Below, piece by piece: positions 36,131-45,468 of a stretch of 64,000 bases of DNA. Every line of letters starts with the position of its first letter. Position 1 is the stretch's first letter. A program made the translations under genes and the position numbers. The notes below the pieces were generated by a model that ran no database searches, was not told where the DNA came from, and saw only the letters and a list, made by a program, of their open reading frames with translations. This DNA comes from Agrobacterium vitis (GTDB lineage Bacteria; Pseudomonadota; Alphaproteobacteria; Rhizobiales; Rhizobiaceae): NCBI RefSeq assembly GCF_014926405.1, contig NZ_JACXXJ020000005.1, forward strand, positions 2,609,001-2,673,000, in the 5' to 3' direction.

Positions 36131-36673
36131 CGCCCAATCTCCATGCCGACCATTGCCTACCTGCCCACTTCACAGCCTGTCCGGTTTCAATCCAATTGCC
36201 GCCGGATACCTTTTCTCAGACGCAAAATGCCCGCGCAGGCGGGCAAGATGCGCAAACTGGAGGGCCGCCGATCATGCACAACCCGGCAACCTCTCCCTGC
36301 CGGACAACCCTAGCGAGGCAAGCTGTCGTCAAACTGGAGGATGTCTACTAATTGGGGGTCGACGTTCCGGCTAAAAACCTCCGGCAAGTCTTTGAGCGGC
36401 ATTGCGCGGCGGCTAAGGCAGCCTCCGGACTGCTGACAAACCCCGTATTCATCCGCGACGTCATGCTCGGCCTTGTGCCGAGCATCTAAGCACGTTAATT
36501 TAATCCAACAACGTCAATGGCTTATTTAGCGGCAGCAGACCCTCGGGACAAGCCCGAGGGTGACGAAATGCCGAAATCGAGGTTTGTCAATCAACTGCTC
36601 TTTCCCATTCGAGAGAGATGCGTGCAATCGCATCTGGCGCAACGCAGCCCCTATCGTATTGAATGAGAAGCCA
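36131..36673. other. intergenic region with RIME1-like element
   Basis: A 543-bp gap between rfbF and the aminotransferase gene. It presumably contains the rfbF promoter near 36131-36330. The right half holds a two-palindrome element (36459-36565), itself flanked by TGACAAACC (36434-36442) and its inverse GGTTTGTCA (36582-36590). No ORF is supported. Confidence 0.6.
36459..36565. repeat. RIME1-like intergenic mosaic element
   Basis: A 107-bp element made of two palindromes: CGTCATGCTCGG..CCGAGCATC on the left and ACCCTCGGG..CCCGAGGGTGACG on the right, which are also inverted copies of each other. This matches the published description of RIME1 (Rhizobium-specific intergenic mosaic element, about 108 bp, two large palindromes). 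The match is from memory of the description, not an alignment. Confidence 0.7.
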
Positions 36674-37861
36674 TCAAAGCCGGGCGATGTAATCGCTCAA
36701 CCGCCCGGCCGCATCCTCGATCTGGCGTGGATCGCGCAGGAAACAGGCGCGCAGGAACGAGCTGCCACCTGCCCCGAACGCCGACCCGGGCGCCAGCGCC
36801 ACGCCGGTTTTATCAACGATATCCATGGCCGCCGCCCGGCTGTCGGTGACGCCATCGATTTCCATGAAAGCATAAAGCGCACCATCCGGCTTAACGGAAC
36901 GGACCCGGTTGGTGGCAATCAGCGCATCCAGCAAGATATCGCGCGAGGTGCGCGCCCGCTGGATGTTTTCGGCGACGAATTGATCGCCGTGGTCCAAGGC
37001 CGCCACCGCGCCGCGCTGCATGAACTGCGCCACGCCAGAGGTGGAATATTGAATGAGGTTTTCCAGCACCTGACCGATTTCCGGTGGTGCCACCAGCCAG
37101 CCGACCCGCCAGCCGGTCATCGACCAATTCTTGGAAAAGGAATTGCCAAACATCACCCGGTCGCCCTCTTCCATCACATCCAGGAAGGACGGAGCACGAG
37201 AGGGGCCGGCGAAATAGTAAAGCGAGTAGATTTCATCCGCCAGAATCCAAAGACCATGCTTGCGGGCAAGCGCGAGAATGGCGCGCAGATCATCGAGGCT
37301 GGCCGTCCAGCCGGTCGGGTTGGACGGCGTGTTGATGAACAGCGCCTTGGTTTTGGGCGTAATCGCCTTTTCGATCTGCCCGAGATCCAGCTGCCAGGCA
37401 CCATGATTATAGCCGATTTCTACACCGACCGCCTTTGCGCCACTGATTTCGATGGCGGCGACGATATTGGGCCAGCAGGGGGAAAGGTAGATCATCTCGT
37501 CGCCCGGCCCGGTCATTGCCTGCACGGCAAGCTGGATGGCTTGCATGCCGGAGCCGGTCACATAGAAATGCTCGCTCGGCAAGCTGACGGCGAAATGCCG
37601 CCGGTAGTAATCAGAAAGCGCCTGACGCAGTTCGGGAATGCCACGTTGCCAGGTATAGAATGTCTCGCCACCCAGAAGCGCGTCGCTTGCGGCCCGATTG
37701 ATGAAATCCGGGCTCGGCAGGTCGCCTTCCCCGGCCCAGAGCGGCAGGAGATTATCGCGCCCACGCGCATAGTTGATAATCTCGACAATACCGCTTTCGG
37801 GCGCGGACGTTGCGCGATGGCTAAGGCTGGAAATCAGGGATGGACCGGCAGGCAAAGACAT
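36674..37861 (-). CDS. PLP-dependent class I/II aminotransferase
   Basis: A 395-aa fold-type I aminotransferase of the aspartate/aromatic type: FYTWQRGIPELRQALSDYY, LSPCWPNIVAAIE, NTPSNPTGWTAS, ADEIYSLYYF, and the PLP lysine in NSFSKNWSMTGWRVGW. Substrate not determinable. AAGGAG lies just before the ATG. It stands alone between the RIME1-like element and mscL. A structured hairpin occurs in its upstream region. Confidence 0.92.
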   Translation of the reverse strand: MSLPAGPSLISSLSHRATSAPESGIVEIINYARGRDNLLPLWAGEGDLPSPDFINRAASDALLGGETFYTWQRGIPELRQALSDYYRRHFAVSLPSEHFYVTGSGMQAIQLAVQAMTGPGDEMIYLSPCWPNIVAAIEISGAKAVGVEIGYNHGAWQLDLGQIEKAITPKTKALFINTPSNPTGWTASLDDLRAILALARKHGLWILADEIYSLYYFAGPSRAPSFLDVMEEGDRVMFGNSFSKNWSMTGWRVGWLVAPPEIGQVLENLIQYSTSGVAQFMQRGAVAALDHGDQFVAENIQRARTSRDILLDALIATNRVRSVKPDGALYAFMEIDGVTDSRAAAMDIVDKTGVALAPGSAFGAGGSSFLRACFLRDPRQIEDAAGRLSDYIARL

Positions 37862-37948
37862 GGACTAGCTCCTTTAGTTATGTCGTTCATAACCGAAGCT
37901 CCAGAGAAAATCCTATGAGAAAGAGTGGCTGACCAATCGATTCTGGTG

Positions 37949-37995
37949 ATGGCCTCGGCCCGTGGAAACCCTTGTACCAAGGACCGAGGCCATCT
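37949..37995 (-). terminator. hairpin between mscL and the aminotransferase gene
   Basis: An 11-bp perfect stem (GATGGCCTCGG / CCGAGGCCATC) enclosing a smaller CCTTG / CAAGG stem. It lies 89 bp after the mscL stop and 88 bp before the aminotransferase start, both leftward. It lacks a T tract, so it may be a rho-aided terminator or leader structure. Confidence 0.5.
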
Positions 37996-38083
37996 CTACC
38001 TCATTGCAAATGCAACAGGATCTATCAGTTTCACTGCTTTTCGGTCAGCCTCATTTTCTGTCAGCACAGCAGACAGCGAACCA

Positions 38084-38575
38084 TCAAGGCTTGCCTGGCT
38101 CAATACGTCCTGAAGACGCTTCGGGTTCGTTGCTCTGCTGTGCCTTCAGCAAATCGCGGATCTCTGTCAGCAGCACGACGTCTGCCGGTGGCGGCGGTGT
38201 GGGTTTGCCCTGTTTTTCATCATGTTCCAGCTGTTTGCGCAGGACGTTGACTCCCTTGACCATCAGGAAAATGATCCAGGCCAGAATGACAAAATTGATG
38301 GCGACGGTCAGGAAGTTGCCATAGGCGAATACTGCGCCCTGTTTGCGCGCTTCGGCCAGGGTCTGGGCCGTGACCTTGTCGCTGAGCGGCAGGAAATAAT
38401 TGGAAAAATCGAACCCGCCAAACACCACGCCAACCACCGGCATGACGATATCATTGACCAACGAGGTAACGATCAAACCGAAGGCGCCACCAATGATGAC
38501 ACCGACGGCCAGATCCATGACATTGCCCCTGGCAATGAACGACTTGAATTCTTTGAACACACCTGTCCCCTTCAT
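38084..38575 (-). CDS. mscL: large-conductance mechanosensitive channel MscL
   Basis: MscL is a pentameric inner-membrane channel that opens under membrane tension to release solutes during osmotic downshock. The 163-aa protein has [27 protein letters not shown] (first helix), a periplasmic loop, the second helix ([20 protein letters not shown]) and a charged C-terminus. I use the ATG at 38575, giving the standard [10 protein letters not shown] start, rather than the ATG seven codons earlier. The C-terminal tail is somewhat longer than in E. coli. Confidence 0.95.
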   Translation of the reverse strand: MKGTGVFKEFKSFIARGNVMDLAVGVIIGGAFGLIVTSLVNDIVMPVVGVVFGGFDFSNYFLPLSDKVTAQTLAEARKQGAVFAYGNFLTVAINFVILAWIIFLMVKGVNVLRKQLEHDEKQGKPTPPPPADVVLLTEIRDLLKAQQSNEPEASSGRIEPGKP

Positions 38576-38807
38576 GATTTGCCTGCCTCCATTCAACTGG
38601 ATGATTTCATAGATGCCTCATAAAGACGTGCCTTAGAAGCCCAAATTGCCGGTTTCAGCAGGAATGCCAAAATCCAACATTTTTTTTAACGCGCAAATTC
38701 CGTTTCGGTTTCGACTTATTGCCAACAAGCCCCCGATTTTAAAAGGCAACGGCATGGCTTAAAGTGACAGTGCTTTATAAGAGGCACGTGAATGGGAGGG
38801 GCAAGCG

Positions 38808-41800
38808 ATGCTTCCGGCATGGCTGATCATCACGGCATCGATTGCCTATCTGCTGCTGCTGTTTGCGGTGGCAAGCTATGGCGACAGGCGAAGCCGCCGC
38901 AATGGCGTGCCCGCCGGTGGGCGTCCGCTTGTCTACGGGCTGTCGCTGGCGGTCTATTGCACCTCCTGGACCTATTTCGGCGGCGTCGGCCTGGCTGCGG
39001 ACCGCGGCCTCGAATTCATGGGCATCTATATCGGCCCGATCCTGATGCTGACATTGGGCCTGCCGCTGATCCGCCGGATGATCGAAATCGCCAAGGTCGA
39101 AAAGCTCACCTCCGGCGCGGATTTCGTTGCTGCCCGCTACGGCAAGAACCCAATTGTCGGCATGCTGGTAACGGTGATTTCGCTGGCCGGCTCCATTCCC
39201 TATATCGCACTTCAACTGAAGGCCGTCTCCAATTCGGTCGGCGTCATGGTCGATCCGGCCAGCTACGGCATCGGCACCGGCAATCTCTATTTTGTCGATC
39301 TGGCGCTGATCGTTGCCCTGACGCTTGCCTGTTTTTCCGCGATTTTCGGCACCCGCCATACGGACGCCACCGAGCATCAGGATGGGCTGATCCTGGCGAT
39401 CTCGATGGAATCGGTGGTGAAGCTGCTGGCCTTCTGCACGCTGGGCATCACGGTGGTGTTCTTCCTGTTCGATGGACCGGCTGATCTCTGGCGCGCGGCA
39501 ACCGAAAGCCCAAGGGTGATGGAGGCGCTGGCCTATGAGACACCCCTTAGCCGCTGGCTGCTGCTGATTGCGCTCTCTGCCTTTGCCATCCTGATGCTGC
39601 CGCGCCAATTCCATGTCAGCGTGGTCGAAAACCGCACGGATCGGGAACTGCGCCGGGCCGGACTGCTGCTGCCGCTTTATCTGATCGCCATCAATCTCTT
39701 CGTGCTGCCAGCTGCCATTGGCGGGCTTCTGGCTTTCAACGGCACCGGCAATGCCGATCTCTATGTGCTTTCCCTGCCGCTGACCCATGATCTGCCATTT
39801 GTCACGCTGGTCACCTTCATCGGCGGTTTTTCCGCCGCCACCGCCATGGTGATCGTCGAGACGGTGGCGCTGGCCATCATGATTTCCAACGATATCGTCC
39901 TGCCGGTTCTGCTACGGCGCGGGTTCCGGCATGGACCGGAAGCCTCGCAAAGCCTCGCCAAAACCGTGCTGATCATTCGCCGCCTGGCGATTTTCGGGGT
40001 ACTGCTGCTCGGCTATGCCTATTTTCGGCTGGCCAGCGACGACCGGGGCCTTTCCTCCATCGGCCTGCTGGCCTTTTCCGCCATTGCCCAGATCGCCCCT
40101 TGCCTGTTGGGCGGCCTCATCTGGCGCAGGGCCAATGCCAGGGGCGCGATCCTTGGCCTGTCGCTTGGTTTTCTCACCTGGATCTACACCCTGCTTTTGC
40201 CAAGCTTCGGGCTTGATGCCCATAAGGATCTGGCGCCGGATATCCTGTCCTTCCTGTTTCCGGGTATCGATGCCTTCAGCCGCGCCGGGGCCGATCCGCT
40301 GCTGACGGCGACCGTGCTGTCCCTGCTGATCAACCTCTTGGCCTTCGTGCTTGGCAGTCTCAGCCGCAACCCCCGCCCGGTCGAGCGCATCCAGTCGGGC
40401 ATATTCGTGCGTCGGCACCAACGCTCGCAATTTGCCACCAGGGGCTGGAAAACCCGGGTCAGCATTGGCGACCTGAAGACGGCGATTGCCCGTTATCTCG
40501 GTCAGGAGCGAATGGAACGCTCACTGAAAAGCTATGAGCGCGATGCCGGTCGCCGGTTGGAAGACGATAGCCCCGCGGACATGGCCTTCATCCATTTCAC
40601 CGAGCAATTGCTGGGCAGCGCCATCGGCTCGGCCTCGGCCCGGCTGGTCCTGTCGCTGGTGCTGCAAAAGGCCGAGGATACTTCCGCCGATACCGCCTGG
40701 CTGCTCGACCAGGCAAGCGAGGCCCTGCACTATAACCAGGACATGTTGCAAACCGCGCTTTCGCAGATGGATCAGGGCATAGCGGTCTTCGACAGCAGTA
40801 GCCGATTGACCATCTGGAACCGCCGATTTCGAAGCCTTCTCGATCTGCCCGACGAAATGGGACAGGTCGGCGTGCCACTCAGCACGATAGTCCATCGGCT
40901 GACCGAGCGCGGCGCCATTGCGGCCAAGGAGGAAGCGGGCGTTCTTGCCAATTTCCACCATCTCGACGAACCCTTCCAGCTGGTGTTGAGCGAAGGTGCC
41001 CAGATCATCGAAGTGCGCTGCAACGCTCTGCCCGATAAGGGGTTGGTGGCAACCTTCACCGACATCACCCCGCAGGTGGCAGCGGACCGGGCTTTGAAAC
41101 AGGCCAATGAAACGCTGGAACAGCGGGTGGGCGAGCGCACGGCGGAACTGATGCGGGTCAATACAGCACTTGCAGAGGCTCGCGCCAGTGCAGACGAGGC
41201 CAATATCGGCAAGACCCGGTTCTTTGCCGCCGCCGGTCACGACATTCTCCAGCCGCTCAATGCCGCAAGGCTCTATTCCTCGGCGCTGGTGGAGCGGTTG
41301 GGCCAGTCGGAAAATGCCGGACTGGTCCGCAATATCGATTCGGCACTGGAATCGGTCGAACAGATTCTTGGCGCGGTGCTGGACCTGTCCCGGTTGGATA
41401 CGGGCGCAATGAAGCCGCGCTTTGCCACCGTCCCCCTGCAAGGCCTGCTGGAGCGGATCAGGACCGATTTCGAGCCGATGGCGCTGGAGAAAAACCTGAA
41501 ATTGGTGGTGCTGCCGACCACGCTCAGCGTCCGCTCCGATGCCAACCTTCTGCGTCGGCTGGTGCAAAATTTGGTCTCCAACGCCATCAAATATACGCCC
41601 TCGGGAAAGGTCCTGGTTGGTGCGCGCCGCCGTGGCGGCCAGGTGATCATTCAGGTAACGGATTCGGGCATCGGCATTCCGACATCGAAATTCCGCACTG
41701 TGTTCAAGGAATTTGCCCGGCTGGACGAAGGCATCAAAACCGCCAGCGGGCTTGGGCTCGGTCTGTCGATTGTCGACCGTATCGCCCGGGTCCTCAAGGC

Positions 41801-42317
41801 GACGGTGGCGCTGGAATCCCGGCCGGGTCGAGGCACCAGTTTTCGTGTCACGATACCGATCGAAAAGAGCGCCAAGGCGCCGTTGCCCGCTGAGGATTTG
41901 GCGACCGCGACCGCGCTGCGGAGCAGTCTTACCGGCCTGCGCATCCTGTGCATCGACAATGAGCCGGATATTCTGGACGGCATGCGGCTGCTGATCAGCG
42001 GTTGGGGCTGTACGGTGATGACCGCTGGCTCGGTCACTGATCTTGACACGACCTTCAGCGACAATCCTGTTGCCCCAGATGTGATCATTGCCGATTATCA
42101 TCTGGGAGATGGCAGCGGTATCGGCGCGATCCTGCGCCTGCGCGCGCTCTACGGTCAGCCGGTACCCGGCCTGCTGATTACCGCCGACCGCACCGCCGAC
42201 GTGCGGGCGGAAGCGGAACGGCAGGGCATTGCCGTCCAGCATAAGCCCGTCCGTCCAGCGGCTTTGCGGGCCTATATTACCCAGGTCTCCAGCCCCCGCC
42301 GCAGCGCTGCGGAATAG
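38808..42317 (+). CDS. hybrid sensor histidine kinase with sodium:solute symporter-like domain
   Basis: A 1169-aa membrane kinase. Residues about 1-500 form 12-13 membrane segments resembling the sodium:solute symporter family (as in CbrA-type kinases). Then come a PAS domain (about 650-770, DQGIAVFDSSSRLTIWN), a coiled-coil, a dimerisation domain with phospho-acceptor FFAAAGHDILQPLNAAR near residue 810, an HATPase (NLVSNAIKYTPSGK, DSGIGIP, GLGLGLSIV) and a C-terminal receiver domain (CIDNEPD near 1050, acceptor Asp in IIADYHLGDG). GGAGGGG precedes the ATG. No partner regulator is adjacent. It may sense a transported nutrient; the ligand is unknown. Confidence 0.92.
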   Translation: MLPAWLIITASIAYLLLLFAVASYGDRRSRRNGVPAGGRPLVYGLSLAVYCTSWTYFGGVGLAADRGLEFMGIYIGPILMLTLGLPLIRRMIEIAKVEKLTSGADFVAARYGKNPIVGMLVTVISLAGSIPYIALQLKAVSNSVGVMVDPASYGIGTGNLYFVDLALIVALTLACFSAIFGTRHTDATEHQDGLILAISMESVVKLLAFCTLGITVVFFLFDGPADLWRAATESPRVMEALAYETPLSRWLLLIALSAFAILMLPRQFHVSVVENRTDRELRRAGLLLPLYLIAINLFVLPAAIGGLLAFNGTGNADLYVLSLPLTHDLPFVTLVTFIGGFSAATAMVIVETVALAIMISNDIVLPVLLRRGFRHGPEASQSLAKTVLIIRRLAIFGVLLLGYAYFRLASDDRGLSSIGLLAFSAIAQIAPCLLGGLIWRRANARGAILGLSLGFLTWIYTLLLPSFGLDAHKDLAPDILSFLFPGIDAFSRAGADPLLTATVLSLLINLLAFVLGSLSRNPRPVERIQSGIFVRRHQRSQFATRGWKTRVSIGDLKTAIARYLGQERMERSLKSYERDAGRRLEDDSPADMAFIHFTEQLLGSAIGSASARLVLSLVLQKAEDTSADTAWLLDQASEALHYNQDMLQTALSQMDQGIAVFDSSSRLTIWNRRFRSLLDLPDEMGQVGVPLSTIVHRLTERGAIAAKEEAGVLANFHHLDEPFQLVLSEGAQIIEVRCNALPDKGLVATFTDITPQVAADRALKQANETLEQRVGERTAELMRVNTALAEARASADEANIGKTRFFAAAGHDILQPLNAARLYSSALVERLGQSENAGLVRNIDSALESVEQILGAVLDLSRLDTGAMKPRFATVPLQGLLERIRTDFEPMALEKNLKLVVLPTTLSVRSDANLLRRLVQNLVSNAIKYTPSGKVLVGARRRGGQVIIQVTDSGIGIPTSKFRTVFKEFARLDEGIKTASGLGLGLSIVDRIARVLKATVALESRPGRGTSFRVTIPIEKSAKAPLPAEDLATATALRSSLTGLRILCIDNEPDILDGMRLLISGWGCTVMTAGSVTDLDTTFSDNPVAPDVIIADYHLGDGSGIGAILRLRALYGQPVPGLLITADRTADVRAEAERQGIAVQHKPVRPAALRAYITQVSSPRRSAAE

Positions 42318-42681
42318 AAAATCCCGTTCCGGGATAATTCCTCAAAGTGGAATCAATTTAAGGAATTATCTATAGTATACAAATATTTAAATATAACTTT
42401 CGTGCGTCATCCATGGCGCACAGGGCTGTAGTTTTCCCAGTTTTTACCATGCTGCCGTTGATCTGCCGCGTTTCAGGCCTACTTCTGTTAAGGCTTGCAC
42501 CTTTGGGTGTGAACACTCCGATAGTCGTCATGCAACTCACGCATTTTCCGTGTGTCGGCTGAATCGCTTCCGCTACGGCCATCCGGGACGTCCCGGAAAT
42601 GGCCTGGCAAAAAGGAAGCTTCAAGAAGGCAATGCGGTGCCCATTGCACCCGCGCCTCCCTTGAGACGAAAGGACATTACC
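42318..42681. other. intergenic region upstream of FKBP gene
   Basis: A 364-bp gap. The left part is AT-rich and contains a hairpin with a 10-bp stem (GATAATTCCT / AGGAATTATC, 42333-42370) that may end the kinase transcript. The rest presumably carries the FKBP promoter. No additional gene is supported. Confidence 0.5.
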
Positions 42682-43119
42682 ATGACGCAAGCGAAAAACG
42701 GCGATACCGTCCGCATCCATTATGTCGGCCTGCTGCCGGATGGCACGCAATTCGACACCTCCCGCGACCGCGATCCGCTCCAGTTTGAAATCGGCTCCGG
42801 CCAGATCATTTCAGGGCTTGAACGGCAGGTGGATGGCATGGAAGTCGGGCGCAGCCAGCGGGTGACGGTGCCTGCCGAGGAAGCCTATGGCGCGCACGAT
42901 CCCCAGAAAATTCAGCAGGTGGCGCGTGACCTGATACCCGCCAATGTCAATGTGGCACCCGGCACAAGGCTTCAAGCGCAGAGCGGCAATGGCACACCTC
43001 TGATTGTCACTGTGACTGATGTGGCAGGCGATGTGGTGACGATCGATGCCAACCATCCACTGGCTGGTCAGGATCTGATTTTCGAGGTCGAACTGATCGA
43101 TATTGTTCGCGCAGCGTAA
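42682..43119 (+). CDS. FKBP-type peptidyl-prolyl cis-trans isomerase, SlyD-like
   Basis: A 145-aa isomerase that assists folding at proline bonds: VRIHYVGLLPDGTQFDTSRDRDPLQF, GSGQIISGLERQVDGMEVG, and the inserted chaperone (IF) domain typical of the SlyD group (about residues 70-120), then DANHPLAGQDLIFEVEL. It lacks the metal-binding His-rich tail of E. coli SlyD. The ATG at 42682 has AAAGGA 7 bp upstream. A good terminator follows. Confidence 0.93.
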   Translation: MTQAKNGDTVRIHYVGLLPDGTQFDTSRDRDPLQFEIGSGQIISGLERQVDGMEVGRSQRVTVPAEEAYGAHDPQKIQQVARDLIPANVNVAPGTRLQAQSGNGTPLIVTVTDVAGDVVTIDANHPLAGQDLIFEVELIDIVRAA

Positions 43120-43147
43120 TCGACCTGCGCACAGCCTAACCAGATCA

Positions 43148-43178
43148 CCCCTCCGCGCATCGTGCCGGAGGGGTTTTT
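43148..43178 (+). terminator. rho-independent terminator after FKBP gene
   Basis: An 8-bp perfect GC-rich stem (CCCCTCCG / CGGAGGGG) with a 10-base loop directly followed by TTTTT (43174-43178). It separates the isomerase gene from the phosphoesterase-kinase pair. Confidence 0.92.
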
Positions 43179-43266
43179 CATGCTCCCCCACCTTCAGTCC
43201 AATGGTGTAGCCTCAACAAACTGCTTATGGTTGGCCGTACTGATGATGCAATGCCGGGGAGGGTTA

Positions 43267-44037
43267 ATGCGCATTGCTCTTTTGTCCGACATCCACGGCA
43301 ATGCCCAGGCCCTTGATGCGGTCTTGCAGGCGACGGCGCAGGCCGGTGCCGAACGCATCGTCATTCTCGGCGATATCGTCGGTTATGGCGGCGATCCCGT
43401 TCGCTGCGTCGACAAGGTCAGCGCTTTGCAGCAGCAAGGTGCCCTGGTGGTGCGGGGCAATCACGACCAGGCGGTAAGCGATCCCGCCATTTCCCTCAAT
43501 GACACGGCCCGCGCCGCCATTCACTGGACGCGGCAGGTTCTAAGCGAAGAACAGCGGACCTTTCTGGCCAATCTACCAATGATGCTGCGGGATGAAGACC
43601 GGCTCTATGTCCATGCCGAAGCCACCTCTCCCTCGGCCTTTCATTATGTAACCGACAGCGACACGGCGGCGCAGCATTTTGCCGCCTGCACGGCGCGGCT
43701 CAGTTTTTGCGGCCATGTCCATCGGCCGACGCTTTATGCGCTGGCTTCCTATGGTCAAACCACTGATGGCCCTCCACCTCAAGGCAAGATCACCACCTTT
43801 GTTCCCCATTCGCAAACAGACATTCCGCTTCTGGCGCAGCGGCGCTGGCTCGGCGTGATCGGCTCGGTCGGCCAGCCGCGTGATGGCGATCCGGCGGCGG
43901 CCTTTGGCCTGCTCGACACGATAAAGAACACGCTTACCTTCATCAGGGTCAACTATGACATCGACGGCGCGGCAGCGGCCATCCGTGCGGCGGGCCTGAC
44001 TGAGACGCTTGCCACACGGCTCTACAGGGGACGATGA
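43267..44037 (+). CDS. metallophosphoesterase, putative protein phosphatase partner of the adjacent kinase
   Basis: A 256-aa calcineurin-like phosphoesterase with all metal motifs: SDIHGN at residue 7, LGDIVGYGGD near 38, VRGNHDQA near 67 and CGHVHRP near 150. Such enzymes include protein Ser/Thr phosphatases, nucleotide phosphatases and phosphodiesterases. The kinase-UspA gene begins 1 bp after its stop, which suggests a kinase/phosphatase pair (inference). The ATG at 43267 is preferred over an upstream start because it opens directly into MRIALLSDIHGN and has GGGAGGG upstream. Confidence 0.87.
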   Translation: MRIALLSDIHGNAQALDAVLQATAQAGAERIVILGDIVGYGGDPVRCVDKVSALQQQGALVVRGNHDQAVSDPAISLNDTARAAIHWTRQVLSEEQRTFLANLPMMLRDEDRLYVHAEATSPSAFHYVTDSDTAAQHFAACTARLSFCGHVHRPTLYALASYGQTTDGPPPQGKITTFVPHSQTDIPLLAQRRWLGVIGSVGQPRDGDPAAAFGLLDTIKNTLTFIRVNYDIDGAAAAIRAAGLTETLATRLYRGR

Positions 44038-44038
44038 C

Positions 44039-45451
44039 ATGGCCCGCAACCGCCTTGAACCCGGCAGCGTGATCGATGGTTTTACCGTGGTGGAGCAGGC
44101 GCACAAGGGCGGCATGGCCCGGCTTTATGCCGTGACCCACCCGGATTATTTTTTCCCACTGCTGATGAAAGTGCCGGAAATGGGCGGTGGCATCGACCCG
44201 GCGATGATTGTCGGCTTTGAAATGGAGCAGATGATCCTGCCGCGCATTTCCGGCCCGCATGTGCCCCGCTTTGTTGCCAATGGCGATTTCACCCATCTGC
44301 CTTACATGGTGTTTGAAAGGTTGCCGGGCAAATCGCTTTATCCGCTGCTGGACAGCCTGCCGCTCAACGCAGACGAGGTGGCAAGGATGGGTGAGCGAAT
44401 CGCCACGGCGCTTGCCGACCTGCATCGCCAGCATGTGGTGCATCTCGACATCAAGCCCTCGAATATCCTGTTTCGTGACAGCGGCGAAGCGGTGCTGGTG
44501 GATTTCGGCCTGGCGCGCCATCTGGACCTGCCGGATCTGGTAAACGAGGAATTTCGTCTGCCCTATGGCACCGCACCCTATATGGCGCCTGAACAGATCC
44601 TGGGCATTCGCTCGGATTTTCGCTCCGACCTGTTTGCACTGGGTGTGCTGATGTATTTCTTTGCCACCGGCAAGCGCCCCTTTGGCGATCCGCAGCGGCT
44701 GAAGGGATTGAAGCGTCGGCTGTGGCGCGATCCGGTGCCACCACGAGCGCTGAACTCTTCAATATCTCCCGCCTTCCAGGAAGTTATCCTGCGCTGCCTG
44801 GAGGTGAACCCGGCAAGGAGGACGCCGACAGCGGCCCAACTGGCGCTGGACCTGAAGGACCTGCCGGCGGTTCCCCTGACGGCGCGGGCTGACAAGCTGA
44901 AGCAGGACGGGCTGGCGGAGGTTTTGAAACGCCGCTTCAACCCCGACCCGATCGAATTGCTGAAACCGCAAACCGCTACGGCGGCCCTGGCTAATGCACC
45001 GATTATCGTCGTCGCCCTCGACCTTGGCGAAACCTCGACGGAGCTGACGGAAGCCATGCGGTTGACGGTGTCGCGCATCATGGCGCGCTCGCCCGGCGCA
45101 CGACTTGCCTGCCTGAATATTTTGAAAATCGCCCGGCTCAACCTCGACAACGATCTGGACGACGAGGGCAATAACAAGCATGTCGCCCGCCTTGGCAAGC
45201 TGCGGCAATGGGCAGCGCCGTTGAAGGACCAGCCGCAAATTACCTGCCACGTGCTGGAAAGCACCTCACCCGCCAATGCCATCCTGGATTATGCCCGCGA
45301 CAACAGTGTCGACCATATCGTCATGGGCGCTCGCGCCAATTCACCAAAGCGCGCCCTGCTCGGCAGCGTATCGGCGGAAGTCGCCTCGAAAGCACCGTGC
45401 ACGGTCACGGTGGTGCGCGTGCGGGAGACTGCGCATAATGGTAAGCAATAA
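44039..45451 (+). CDS. Ser/Thr protein kinase fused to a universal stress protein (UspA) domain
   Basis: A 470-aa two-domain protein. Residues about 10-270 are a eukaryotic-like kinase: degenerate glycine loop (HKGGMARLYAV), ATP lysine in LLMKVPE, catalytic HLDIKPSNIL, VDFGLARH and PYMAPEQ, so it should be active. Residues about 315-465 are a UspA-like domain (IIVVALDLGETSTELTEAM, then HIVMGARANSPKRALLGSV) in which the second Gly of the usual G-X2-G nucleotide motif is Ala. No membrane segment. It starts 1 bp after the phosphoesterase stop, so the two are coupled. The UspA domain may sense ATP or stress. Confidence 0.9.
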   Translation: MARNRLEPGSVIDGFTVVEQAHKGGMARLYAVTHPDYFFPLLMKVPEMGGGIDPAMIVGFEMEQMILPRISGPHVPRFVANGDFTHLPYMVFERLPGKSLYPLLDSLPLNADEVARMGERIATALADLHRQHVVHLDIKPSNILFRDSGEAVLVDFGLARHLDLPDLVNEEFRLPYGTAPYMAPEQILGIRSDFRSDLFALGVLMYFFATGKRPFGDPQRLKGLKRRLWRDPVPPRALNSSISPAFQEVILRCLEVNPARRTPTAAQLALDLKDLPAVPLTARADKLKQDGLAEVLKRRFNPDPIELLKPQTATAALANAPIIVVALDLGETSTELTEAMRLTVSRIMARSPGARLACLNILKIARLNLDNDLDDEGNNKHVARLGKLRQWAAPLKDQPQITCHVLESTSPANAILDYARDNSVDHIVMGARANSPKRALLGSVSAEVASKAPCTVTVVRVRETAHNGKQ

Positions 45452-45468
45452 CTTACATTTATGGGTTT

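Noticed and set aside
40521..42242. A 573-codon minus-strand open frame
   Set aside because: Antisense to the PAS-kinase-receiver half of the hybrid kinase, whose motifs are intact. No domain visible in the antisense protein.
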